The translations under genes were made by a program, and so were the position numbers. Below are positions 1 through 6,775 of a DNA stretch of 64,000 nucleotides, one piece after another. The stretch's first letter is position 1. Each line of letters begins with the position of its first letter. The notes beneath the pieces are model-generated. The model saw nothing but the letters and a program-made list of their open reading frames with translations, did not search any database and was not told the DNA's origin. Source of the stretch: CAZAQV01 sp964487255 (lineage in GTDB: Bacteria > Myxococcota_A > Polyangia > Polyangiales > CAZAQV01); contig CAZAQV010000030.1 in assembly GCA_964487255.1 (NCBI GenBank), positions 1-64,000 on the forward strand, read 5' to 3'.

Positions 1-244
1 CAACGAAAACGCTGCCTAATTCATGACACCGATCCACCACTTTTGACAATATCTCAGGCTCCACTGCCTACTGATCGAAATCGACGGAAAACCCATGCTT
101 TTCGATCTCGCCTCTACCAACGGCACTTCACTCAACGAACAAAACGGAAGGTTCTTCTCCGTACCAACCGCGGAACCGTCAGAGATCATCGTTGGCGATC
201 GAATCCATGCCCTCGCCCTGATCCCGCGCATGGACGTGGTTTGA
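1..244 (+). pseudogene. FHA-domain protein, C-terminal end, frameshifted
   Basis: Forkhead-associated domains bind phosphothreonine peptides and often partner Ser/Thr kinases. Frame 1 from the window edge reads ...DTDPPLLTIS up to base 54. After one extra base in the TCTC run at 52-55, frame 2 continues RLHCLLIEIDGKPML, then the diagnostic DLASTNGT strand, and ends at the TGA at 242-244. Joined, the two pieces give the canonical FHA order TISR-x-HC ... DLxSTNGTxLN ... VGDRI. Read in one frame, the TGA at 44-46 or the TAA at 17-19 interrupts it. The upstream part lies outside the window. Either the gene is broken or the assembly has a one-base error; the intact downstream half favours an error or a very recent mutation. 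Confidence 0.6.
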
Positions 245-257
245 GAAGAGTAGCGAA

Positions 258-536
258 GTGAAGCCATGCGAGAGACAAAGCGGTTTTTCTAGGTTGGCAT
301 TTTTCACTGGCTGCACTCTTCTCTTCTCGTTGTCCGCGGCTTGTGTCAGTGGCTCCAGCCGAAGCGGAGGACAACGTGCACCCGGTCAAACGGCGGCACA
401 ACCACCGGCAGCCCCTGGATGTGGACCCGCACCTGACTTCAGCGGAGGGGTGGCCATCTGCCAAATGGCAGGTCTACGACAGGTCTGCACGCAGCGTGAT
501 AGGTGCGGTCAATGTAGGTGGGTGGAATGTCGATAA
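258..536 (+). CDS. Small putative lipoprotein
   Basis: A 92-residue product starting at a GTG 13 bp after the FHA stop. Residues 10-28 form a hydrophobic signal segment ending in the lipobox-like LSAAC, so Cys29 would be lipidated. A Ser/Gly/Pro/Ala-rich linker follows, and the last 40 residues carry six cysteines (including CTQRDRCGQCRWVEC), suggesting disulfides or metal binding outside the cytoplasm. No family was recognised. The Shine-Dalgarno is weak (GAAGAG), and the gene may be translationally coupled to the FHA gene upstream. It could be a chance frame, but the signal peptide and lipobox argue for a real gene. Confidence 0.45.
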   Translation: MKPCERQSGFSRLAFFTGCTLLFSLSAACVSGSSRSGGQRAPGQTAAQPPAAPGCGPAPDFSGGVAICQMAGLRQVCTQRDRCGQCRWVECR

Positions 537-613
537 GAGAACTTTCGGGAGCTGCCGAGGCCAATAATCTCAAAGCTCAACGCCAAATAGGGCGTGCTGA
601 TACCAGAGCGCAA

Positions 614-1021
614 GTGTTGAAACCAATTCTCATCCTCTCAGTTATTGCTTGTTTCCATCCGGCAATTTCGCAAGCCCAACATCCCTATGAAGTGCTCAGT
701 CAAAAAGGGGATGGGTTCATCGTCGAGAGTCCTTTTGAAGAACGCTTCTACGTAGAACTGGACTGCTTTGGCATATCCAGAGGAGACACGATCTACGGGG
801 AAGACTTCGATATCGATGATGGCGATCTGTTTCGCGAAGACAAGCGGGATAAAGACACCTGTGAGGCCGAGGACTCAAGCATCCTTCGACGAAATGCTAG
901 GCTGAGTGGAGCCGTTCGCATTTTCTTCCAGCTAAAAGTCAAACGCGGTCTAGTGAGCGTGTACCAAGGACGAAAAGGGCAACGGGTTGTCTACGAGAGA
1001 CGCTTCATCAGCTACCACTGA
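614..1021 (+). CDS. Secreted protein of unknown function
   Basis: About 135 residues. I chose the GTG at 614 (TTG at 617 also possible) because the protein then begins with a signal peptide, VLKPILILSVIACFHPAISQAQ, with likely cleavage after SQA. Longer frames starting near 518 would put 32 unrelated residues before it. The mature part is acidic in the middle (GEDFDIDDGDLFRED) and basic at the end (KVKRGLVSVYQGRKGQR). It has two cysteines. No domain was recognised. It runs in the same direction as the two genes before it, but with overlapping or short gaps rather than a clear operon signal. Confidence 0.5.
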   Translation: MLKPILILSVIACFHPAISQAQHPYEVLSQKGDGFIVESPFEERFYVELDCFGISRGDTIYGEDFDIDDGDLFREDKRDKDTCEAEDSSILRRNARLSGAVRIFFQLKVKRGLVSVYQGRKGQRVVYERRFISYH

Positions 1022-1247
1022 AGCTGGAGGGCGCAGGTTTTAGAGTCACGACCCATCAGGATCTAGACAACGATAGACCTCACAACTGGTCTGCCGTATC
1101 CCCACCCGGTACGCGCTCTGTTACACCTCACTCGGTTTCTTCAGGGGTTTCAATTGGTTCCTCCGGGGAGAAGTCTGGTTCCCGCCAACCTCAACGAACA
1201 AGCGGCGACCGATTGCACGTCACCAAACTTGTCGCTACGCCTTTTGC
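1022..1247. other. Intergenic stretch with a GTTACAC half-site
   Basis: No coding frame with recognisable content. GTTACAC lies at 1120-1126, inside an 11-mer CTCTGTTACAC (1116-1126) that recurs at 3217-3227. The two surroundings stay loosely alike (CAG-GGTTTCAATT-TTCC further down), so this leader appears to be the homologue of the leader of the broken TPR copy at 3433. Confidence 0.4.
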
Positions 1248-2072
1248 ATGGCTCGACGATCGAAAAGCACTGGTTCGAAGTTGGTTTCGCTGGCGGATGC
1301 ACGGAGGCCTAAGCGCAAGGCAAAGCCCGACCCTTATGCAGCGCAGAAGTTGATGTACGAGGCGTTTGAAGTTGCGGATCCAGAGGAGCGGGTTGCGCTC
1401 GCACAAAAGGCCATCTCGCTTTCACCAGGATGCGCGGACGCTTACGTGATCTTGGCTGAAGAAACTGCAGAGTCATTGGCCGAAGCTGTCGAGATCCTGC
1501 AACGAGGCGTCTCGGCTGCTGAAGACCAATTTGGCGCTGGCTTCTTTGAAGAATACTCCGGGGTGTTCTGGCTGGATATCGACACGCGTCCCTATATGCG
1601 GGCTCGCGCAGAACTGGCCGAACACCTTTGGCAGTTCGGTGAGACGGACCAGGCCATCGAGCACTTTCAGACGCTGCTGCAGCTCAACCCCAACGATAAC
1701 CAAGGTATTCGTGATCGACTGCTCTTGCTGCTGATCGAATTGCAGAAGAACAAAGAAGCCCGGACACTGCTCGCAAAATACAAGGATGATGGGAGCGCGC
1801 TCTGGCTCTACTCTCGGGCTCTGCTCGCATTCCGGAGTCGCGGAGCAACCAAACGGGCAGAGCTGGCACTTCAAAGCGCATTCGAACAGAACCCGTTTGT
1901 CCCAGGCTTTCTCTTGGGCGAGCTGCCTCAGATCGACGAGTTACCTGAATACATCGGCTTCGGTGATGAGAGCGAGGCGATTTCCTACGTGATACCCGCA
2001 CGCACAGCCTGGGTTCACACCAACGGGGCGCTGAAGTGGCTCCACACGCGTCGCGAAGAAGCTATGTCTTGA
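1248..2072 (+). CDS. Tetratricopeptide-repeat protein
   Basis: A 274-residue cytoplasmic protein. It has a basic N-terminus (MARRSKSTGSKLVSLADARRPKRK), then helical TPR-like units: one around residues 55-85 (LSPGCADAYVILAEE...EAVEILQRGV) and a clear one around 120-155 (ARAELAEHLWQFGETDQAIEHFQTLLQLNP). The C-terminus (GFGDESEAISYVIPARTAWVHTNGALKWL) resembles the tail of the ST7/SEC-C-associated TPR family, whose partner is unknown. TPRs usually mediate protein contacts. A decayed copy of the first 40 codons lies at 3433. Upstream is a GTTACAC site also found at the nearby toxin-antitoxin promoters. Confidence 0.75.
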   Translation: MARRSKSTGSKLVSLADARRPKRKAKPDPYAAQKLMYEAFEVADPEERVALAQKAISLSPGCADAYVILAEETAESLAEAVEILQRGVSAAEDQFGAGFFEEYSGVFWLDIDTRPYMRARAELAEHLWQFGETDQAIEHFQTLLQLNPNDNQGIRDRLLLLLIELQKNKEARTLLAKYKDDGSALWLYSRALLAFRSRGATKRAELALQSAFEQNPFVPGFLLGELPQIDELPEYIGFGDESEAISYVIPARTAWVHTNGALKWLHTRREEAMS

Positions 2073-2373
2073 CCAAGCACCAAAACCGCGTGGTGATGGG
2101 CGCATCGATCGGCTCTGCAGGCTTTCCTACAACTTTGAGGAGCTTTGCTGTGCAGCGAAGGCGAAACACCGGGCTGTCTAACTCTCCGCCAAGCGTTTCT
2201 TCTGTTTCGGTGCTGCAGAACGTCGGCTTTGCGCTGCATCGACCAAGGCAGAAAAGCCCGGAGACTTTTTATCCCGGCTTGCGATATATCGCTCCAAATC
2301 ATCCATTATTTCAAAGCTTGACTCCGCTAGGGCGTCGTAACAAGAACAGAAACTTCTTTTCCAAGCCTTGAAA
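2073..2373. other. 300-bp intergenic region
   Basis: No frame here encodes a recognisable protein, and I see no tRNA or strong hairpin. It separates the TPR gene from the antitoxin promoter. The only ordered element is the palindrome at its right end, listed separately. Confidence 0.5.
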
Positions 2374-2395
2374 AGTGTAACATCAGCGTTACACT
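2374..2395. promoter_or_regulatory. Palindromic operator of the antitoxin gene
   Basis: Perfect 8-bp inverted repeat AGTGTAAC-N6-GTTACACT that ends exactly at the ATG of the HTH antitoxin. Binding there would block initiation, as in the usual autoregulation of XRE antitoxins. The half-site GTTACAC recurs twice, 12 bp apart, upstream of the toxin (3209-3215, 3221-3227) and once before the TPR gene. Confidence 0.65.
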
Positions 2396-2779
2396 ATGAA
2401 TATGGCGAATCCACACAAAAAGCGGATGGAGCGAATCATGAACGACCCCGAGGCACGGGCTGTTTATGAGTCTGAGCTATCTCGGATCCAGGCTGTGGAT
2501 CGCGTGGTGAACGGTATCCTGGATTTGCTGGAGGAGCGGCGTGCCGAAATCAAGATGAGCAAAGCCGAGCTTGCAAGACGCGTGGGCGCCAACCCGGCCA
2601 GCGTACGGCGTCTACTCACAGCCGAAGGACAAAACCCCCAACTAAGCTCTCTCGTGGAAATCGCCCTGGCATTGGGGATGGAAAGTCTGCCTTTTCCGAA
2701 AGCCATTACGGGCAAGAAGCCTACGTCGCAAAGCTCCAAGGCACGTCGCGGGTCATCCGTTCCGCCACCTCCCGAATAG
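2396..2779 (+). CDS. XRE-family HTH antitoxin
   Basis: A 127-residue protein. Residues 45-100 form a helix-turn-helix of the Cro/CI type (IKMSKAELARRVGANPASVRRLLT...NPQLSSLVEIALALGM). The N-terminal part (EARAVYESELSRIQAVDRVVNGILDLLEERR) matches the lead-in helices of antitoxins paired with RelE/HigB-type toxins. The C-terminus is a disordered Ser/Pro tail. It faces and overlaps by 59 bp the 3' end of the toxin gene, an unusual convergent arrangement, since most pairs are co-directional. The palindrome directly at the start codon suggests autorepression. The first ATG is used; ATG 2402 is an alternative. Confidence 0.75.
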   Translation: MNMANPHKKRMERIMNDPEARAVYESELSRIQAVDRVVNGILDLLEERRAEIKMSKAELARRVGANPASVRRLLTAEGQNPQLSSLVEIALALGMESLPFPKAITGKKPTSQSSKARRGSSVPPPPE

Positions 2780-3137
2780 CCTCGTACTCGCGCCGCTTGA
2801 AAGTCGTTCGGTACCTTTTCGTCCTCCCGGTGATCACAAAGATCGCGGGTCCGCCGAGCCCAGCCTCGGCACCATTTCGAACGGCTTTGCAAAATAGACG
2901 GTGGTGAAACTTCTTTCCCTCATCAACGCGCACTTCGTAGTAGCCATTCATATCGTCGTGCATCGCCTCCCACATGCCACCGCCGCTGAATCTTGGAGGT
3001 GGTGCAGCAGCCACGGCGTTCAAGATGGCCTGAAACCGAGCCTGAAGTCCGAGCGATAGCCCATCAAGGTATTCGTCCGCAGGACAACTTTCATCCACTG
3101 GATCAATGCCGTAAATGATGTCCCATACTTGGCTCAC
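2721..3137 (-). CDS. RelE/HigB-like toxin (Gp49 type)
   Basis: A 138-residue protein starting at GTG. The second half carries the Gp49/HigB-type core: RVDEGKKFHHRLFCKAV...GGPAIFVITGRTKRYRTTFKRREYEAIREVAERM. In that family this fold is a ribosome-dependent mRNA endonuclease. Lys/Arg residues in RTKRYRTTFKRR would be the basic active-site surface. The gene converges on the HTH antitoxin and shares 59 bp with its tail. Its own promoter region (above 3138) contains two direct GTTACAC half-sites matching the antitoxin operator, so the antitoxin probably represses it in trans. The N-terminal 45 residues are not typical and could contain a later start. Confidence 0.65.
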   Translation of the reverse strand: MSQVWDIIYGIDPVDESCPADEYLDGLSLGLQARFQAILNAVAAAPPPRFSGGGMWEAMHDDMNGYYEVRVDEGKKFHHRLFCKAVRNGAEAGLGGPAIFVITGRTKRYRTTFKRREYEAIREVAERMTRDVPWSFAT

Positions 3138-3206
3138 GGAGTGCTTCTATAGGCTGGCATCGATGCACGTCCAAAGTTTTCTTCCTTGGTACTGTTTCGA
3201 GAAGGA

Positions 3207-3227
3207 GTGTTACACCCTCTGTTACAC
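3207..3227. promoter_or_regulatory. Two GTTACAC half-sites upstream of the toxin
   Basis: GTGTTACAC at 3207-3215 (nearly palindromic) and GTTACAC at 3221-3227, a 12-bp direct spacing, lie 70-90 bp upstream of the toxin start on its strand. They match the half-site of the antitoxin operator at 2374-2395. Inferred operator; no footprint evidence. Confidence 0.5.
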
Positions 3228-3282
3228 GTTATCCGGGGTCGTCGGGTTCGTCAGTGGTTTCAATTTCTTCCCGGTTGGACTT

Positions 3283-3329
3283 TGGGCTTTGCAAGCCGGA
3301 AGTCAGGGGTTCGATCCCCCTCACCTCCA
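3283..3329 (+). other. 3' half of a tRNA-Ala(UGC)-like gene
   Basis: The sequence contains an anticodon-type loop TTTGCAA closed by GGC/GCC, a variable stretch AAGTC, a perfect T-arm (AGGGG-TTCGATC-CCCCT) and an acceptor 3' strand CACCTCC-A with T at position 70, the base that forms the alanine G3:U70 identity pair. No matching 5' strand (GGAGGTG or GGGGGTG) or D-arm exists in the 80 bp before it. It is therefore a partial copy, as left when an element integrates into a tRNA 3' end, or a recombination scar. It lies beside other broken sequence. It is not a functional tRNA gene. Confidence 0.55.
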
Positions 3330-3432
3330 CTTCAGCCTCTCCAGAGCGCTCATCACACTGCCGCCTGAACGGCTTTTGGTTGTCCTTAGCAGCCTGTTGC
3401 TTCTGAGGGAACTTGCGGGTAGGCCCCTTGGG

Positions 3433-3560
3433 ATGGCTCGAAGACCGAAAAGCTCTGCTTCGAAGGTGGTTTCGCTAGCAGACGTACGGCGGTCCAAGGC
3501 AAAGCACGATCCTTACGCAGCGCGGAAGTTGAAGTATGAGGCTGCGAGCCTAGAAATTCA
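3433..3560 (+). pseudogene. Decayed second copy of the TPR gene start
   Basis: From the ATG at 3433, MARRPKSSASKVVSLADVRRSKAK-HDPYAARKLKYEA aligns residue for residue with the first 40 residues of the intact TPR protein at 1248. The nucleotide similarity is also obvious. It then stops matching around 3545-3560, and nothing of the remaining 230 codons follows. The reading frame runs into the antisense of a transposase remnant. So a partial duplication was truncated by an insertion. Similarity extends upstream to the CTCTGTTACAC leader. Confidence 0.65.
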
Positions 3561-3564
3561 GGGT

Positions 3565-3790
3565 AATGCGTTTCAATCTCGCCATGCGATTACGAAGGTT
3601 CGGTCGGCCCCTGCGACTCTTCTCCAAGAGCCCCTCTCACCTCGACACCGCCTTTCTTCCGCTGCCGCTTTGTAGCGATAGAACGTATCGCCCTCGAGAC
3701 GTTGCCGAGCTCTTCGGTGAGCCCGAGAAGTCCGACCTTGCTTTCGATGATTTTCTGTTGTTGATCGTTCCTTGGGGTTGTCCTTTGCTG
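3565..3790 (-). pseudogene. IS481-type transposase N-terminus, degenerate
   Basis: On the minus strand one frame reads QQQKIIESKVGLLGLTEELG then NVSR. A second frame continues DTFYRYKAAAEE after an apparent in-frame-breaking deletion of the usual ACKxxGxS segment. A third frame gives GGVEV...LGEESQGP. Together they match the N-terminal HTH of IS481-like transposases (KxxLLxLxxELGNVSxACxxxGxSRDTFYRYxxAxEEGGVEAL). At least two frame changes, the internal deletion and the missing catalytic core make it dead. Terminal inverted repeats were not found. Confidence 0.6.
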
Positions 3791-4006
3791 GTCATGCGAC
3801 CGGTTGTTCTTGCTCGAACAGGACAACCCTACTTTTACGTTCAGTAGGCGTCAGATTAAGTCGTGACTATTACAGCTCAATCCCGCCGGTTGAACTTGAG
3901 GGTGCCTTACTATCAAAGCCAGGCCACTTCCATGGTGGAGGCGGTTCTCAGATAAAACAGTCTCTGGAAAACCCGGAGCGATTCGCTCAAGCGAAGTCCT
4001 CGGTTC
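3791..4006. other. Non-coding remnant DNA
   Basis: No convincing gene, repeat or RNA. It lies between the transposase relic and the stop codon of the hydroxylase-like gene and probably belongs to the same decayed insertion region. Confidence 0.4.
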
Positions 4007-4867
4007 TTACTCTTCCTGCGACTCTGTAGTCGTTAGAGGTTGAATAGACTTCAATCGCTCATCAGATAGCTCTTCACCGGCATCGAAGGTCGCGGCACGG
4101 ACGAGAGCATTAACTTTAGAGTTCGGGGGAACATCGAAGATAAGATGCGTCCGTTCCTTGGCGCCATTGATCACGCCGTGGCGTTTCTGGTTATCAAAAG
4201 TCCAGCATTCACCACACTTGAAATTGATAGCGCGATTGCCCGATATGAACAACGCATCAGGGTGCGTACGAAGCGGAATATGGATGCGATAAAGCGACTC
4301 CCAAATGACCATCCCATCTCTGTGCAAGCGACAGGTTCCACCAGGAGGCATCCTAAAAAGGAACGCCGCATATACTTCGCCAAATGGCCCCTCTTCACTT
4401 AGCAGACGCCTTATGTAAGGAACCTTGTCCATCAACGGTCTATTGAAGTTTGGATACGCCGCTCCTGTGTTTACCTCATCTGGATCGTCCTGGTTATCAC
4501 CACCACGGAGCATAGCTAGCTTGATCGACTCATGGGCGACACGGGTCTGCCACGGACTCGGTATCCAGTCGGACTCCGATAGACCTTCCAAATCAGACGT
4601 TAACGCAGCACTGTCGAGTTCAACTGGAAGCTTCAGAAATGAACGTTTCGGATAAATCAGTTCGGGCACGAGGACTGCGAGAGAACGAAGGGCGTTCACG
4701 AGGGGAACATGCTTCGCTTCAACTCGCAGCTCCCGAGGTTTTTCAAAACTTCGAAGTATCTCAAACTCCTGAACATTGAGGTCTAGTTCTTGAAACTCCA
4801 AATCGATTGTTGCGCCGCCACCTGGTGTGGGTTTCACTTGTGTTCCAGCTCTGATTCCAAATCGCAT
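4007..4867 (-). CDS. Aspartyl/asparaginyl beta-hydroxylase-like oxygenase
   Basis: A 286-residue protein. The C-terminal half has the double-stranded beta-helix signature of PF05118-type Fe(II)/2-oxoglutarate oxygenases: CRLHRDGMVIWESLYRIHIPLRTHPDA (iron-binding His and Asp in HRD), then GECWTFDNQKRHGVIN with the second iron His, and RTHLIFDVPP, where the Arg would hold 2-oxoglutarate. The N-terminal 120 residues are not recognised. Bacterial members hydroxylate small molecules or peptides, and the substrate here cannot be told. The gene stands alone between relic DNA and a non-coding gap, so it may be accessory cargo. Confidence 0.7.
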   Translation of the reverse strand: MRFGIRAGTQVKPTPGGGATIDLEFQELDLNVQEFEILRSFEKPRELRVEAKHVPLVNALRSLAVLVPELIYPKRSFLKLPVELDSAALTSDLEGLSESDWIPSPWQTRVAHESIKLAMLRGGDNQDDPDEVNTGAAYPNFNRPLMDKVPYIRRLLSEEGPFGEVYAAFLFRMPPGGTCRLHRDGMVIWESLYRIHIPLRTHPDALFISGNRAINFKCGECWTFDNQKRHGVINGAKERTHLIFDVPPNSKVNALVRAATFDAGEELSDERLKSIQPLTTTESQEE

Positions 4868-5338
4868 GATGCTTAAGTATAGTTGGGAACTTGAGACACT
4901 GTCAAAAGTGGCAAGGCCGAGTTTTGGATCTTAATACGCGGTTGTCTGTCCCGAAATCGCTCGCAGTGGGTGGGAAGCCATGTAAGGGTAATCGACAAAG
5001 AATTTCGTTATGCGCATTGATACCTACATCCAGTGTGAGTTCAAGTTGTGGGTTTCATTGTCGTAGGTGCCCCTGGTCCCCGATTCGAGTCGATTCCGCT
5101 CACTTAGCCTCCATCACTTGGAAGCACTTTTTTGCGGCCAGTATGGTTCATTGGCTTGCGAAATGATGCAGTCGAGCGTGACCGAAACAAAGCTCAAGCC
5201 GCACACAAAGGTAATCTACGAAGCATGCCGACGCCATTCCGTGCGTGCCGACGAGGTTCGAAGGGGAAGCAAAAAGCGTCTGCTTCAAGAGCGTTGACCG
5301 GACAATGGTGCCCGGCACCCAACCGGACAATGTGGCGA
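4868..5338. other. 470-bp region without a clear gene
   Basis: Mostly unassigned. A short + frame at 5163-5297 (about 44 codons, ending KVIYEACRRHSVRADEVRRGSKKRLLQER) looks slightly like the C-terminal DnaA-type helix-turn-helix of RayT/Y1 transposases. It has no upstream domain, so at best it is a relic. A direct repeat with a hairpin follows at 5298-5332. Confidence 0.35.
5298..5332. repeat. Direct repeat flanking a palindrome
   Basis: CCGGACAATG occurs at 5298-5307 and again at 5323-5332. Between them is GGTGCC-C-GGCACC (5307-5319), a perfect 6-bp-arm hairpin. It sits 7 bp beyond the stop of the minus-strand HTH gene but has no U-tract. It looks more like abutting insertion-sequence ends, or a protein-binding site, than an intrinsic terminator. 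Confidence 0.45.
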
Positions 5339-6100
5339 TTACCAGTTGGAAGCTTTGGGCTTTTCGGAAAAGACCATCACGACGGACGACTCGACGGTCG
5401 GCTCCTCACCACTTCGTGCGCTCGCGGTTTCGTCCTCCTCGATCACAGCGGCCTCCAGTGCCTCATAGGCATCGGCGCCGAGTTTTTGTCCAGGCTCAGG
5501 CCGCGAAAGAAATGTCAGAACTCGGGCGAACGCACGCGGAGGATCGCTGGTGGCGTAAAAGCGATCAAAGACCGCCTGCGCGACGACGTCGAGTACGTGT
5601 CGGAGCGATCCAAGTCGCTCCTCGAACCCCTCCCCCAGAATGTCGAGCATCCCACCCGCGATGCGGACGCGGTCATCGTTGCGCTCCAGCATTTGCTCCG
5701 TGACCAATATGTCGATGACCGCCGAGATGTCTTGCGCGCGGTAAGACGGAAGCGCAGCCACTACGTCGTCGACGTGGTTCTCACGGCCATCCCCCAAGAG
5801 CAGAACAACATCACGCTGAATCGAGAAGCGTTCGCTTTTCTCAAGTGGCGGTGCCTTGGACGCGGCACGCTTCGCTAGCGTCGCAACTGTCGACCGACTC
5901 TTACCCATTCGTCGAGCAATCGCCGTCCAGCTCATCCCCTGCCGCTTAAGCTCGCGGAAGTAACCTTCGGTCGTCAGCTCCTGAAGCTCATCGAGGGTAA
6001 GTCCCGCAAGGCGCGCAAAGCGAAGACCTGGTTCCAAGAAAGCCGCCGCGATCTGCAGACGAGCGGTCGCGAGTGATGTGCGCTTCATCCCTCTGGACAT
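5339..6100 (-). CDS. Helix-turn-helix protein of unknown function
   Basis: A 253-residue soluble protein. Residues 40-75 contain a helix-turn-helix (LKRQGMSWTAIARRMGKSRSTVATLAKRA), typical of a DNA-binding recognition unit. A second, winged-helix-like segment may lie at 92-150 (FSIQRDVVLLLGDGRENHVDDVVAAL...DISAVIDILVTEQMLERNDDRVRI). The C-terminus is acidic and probably disordered. No known regulator family was recognised, and a ligand or target cannot be named. It is divergent from the methyltransferase gene at 6170, with about 70 bp between starts. ATG 6088 (MKRTSL...) is an alternative start. Confidence 0.6.
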   Translation of the reverse strand: MSRGMKRTSLATARLQIAAAFLEPGLRFARLAGLTLDELQELTTEGYFRELKRQGMSWTAIARRMGKSRSTVATLAKRAASKAPPLEKSERFSIQRDVVLLLGDGRENHVDDVVAALPSYRAQDISAVIDILVTEQMLERNDDRVRIAGGMLDILGEGFEERLGSLRHVLDVVAQAVFDRFYATSDPPRAFARVLTFLSRPEPGQKLGADAYEALEAAVIEEDETASARSGEEPTVESSVVMVFSEKPKASNW

Positions 6101-6169
6101 ACCGGCACGTGCACAGACCGCAAGCCAAACTCTCCGGACGTTCGAGTGGGTTCATGGTAGACCGATCGC

Positions 6170-6775
6170 ATGGCGCCCTTCGTCTGCATGCTCGTTGTGC
6201 TCTTCGCCGCGGTGGCACTCGGCGCCCGCATCCTGCTGCAATGGGCGCGCACTGGCGATACGGGCCTGCGCCTCGGGCAAGCGCTTTCGTGGTCACGAGC
6301 AGGAGCGGCCAAGCTCTGCCTCGGCGCGGGGGTTGCCGTCGCGGGCTTCTCCCCCTTCGCTGTATGGTACGGTAAGCTCAACGTGCTTTGGTCTCGAACT
6401 TTCTCCGTCATCGGAGTCGGCCTCGCATTGTACGTTCTGGGTCTCACCCTCACCTTCGTCGCGCAACTTCAGATGGGTACATCGTGGCGTATCGGTGTCG
6501 ACCCACGCGAGCGCACGATGCTCGTCACAACCGGACTCTTTCGCTGGGTGCGCAACCCCATCTACTCCGCAGTCTTGCTTTGCTTCGGAGGTTGCGCCCT
6601 GTTGCTTCCAACCACGCTGGCCCTCGGCGGATGGCTTGTCATCTTAGTCGCCGTGCAGCTTCAGGTGCGTCTCGTTGAAGAGCCCTACCTCTTGGACGTT
6701 CACGGACAAGCTTACCGCGAGTATGCGTCGCGCGTTGGCCGCTTTGTCCCCGGCCTTGGCAAACAACCACACTAG
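6170..6775 (+). CDS. ICMT/PEMT-like membrane methyltransferase
   Basis: A 201-residue integral membrane protein with about five hydrophobic segments. It carries the isoprenylcysteine carboxyl methyltransferase/phospholipid methyltransferase pattern: TTGLFRWVRNPIYSAVLLCFGG (residues 123-144) and, near the C-terminus, QVRLVEEPYLLDVHGQAYREYASRVGRFVP, where the RNP-Y and the acidic/Tyr-rich motif bind S-adenosylmethionine. In bacteria such proteins methylate lipids, sterol-like or small hydrophobic substrates; the substrate here is unknown. It overlaps the end of the convergent lipoprotein gene by 4 bp. Confidence 0.75.
   Translation: MAPFVCMLVVLFAAVALGARILLQWARTGDTGLRLGQALSWSRAGAAKLCLGAGVAVAGFSPFAVWYGKLNVLWSRTFSVIGVGLALYVLGLTLTFVAQLQMGTSWRIGVDPRERTMLVTTGLFRWVRNPIYSAVLLCFGGCALLLPTTLALGGWLVILVAVQLQVRLVEEPYLLDVHGQAYREYASRVGRFVPGLGKQPH

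Noticed and set aside
186..464. Minus-strand frame opposite the FHA end and the small lipoprotein
   Set aside because: Arg/Cys-rich antisense shadow without any domain.
36..4915. CCACTTTTGACA at 36-47 and its inverse near 4903-4914
   Set aside because: A 12-bp inverted match is expected by chance many times in 64 kb, and the flanks do not match.
5132..5878. Plus-strand 248-codon frame
   Set aside because: Antisense to the HTH gene, Arg-rich, no domain.
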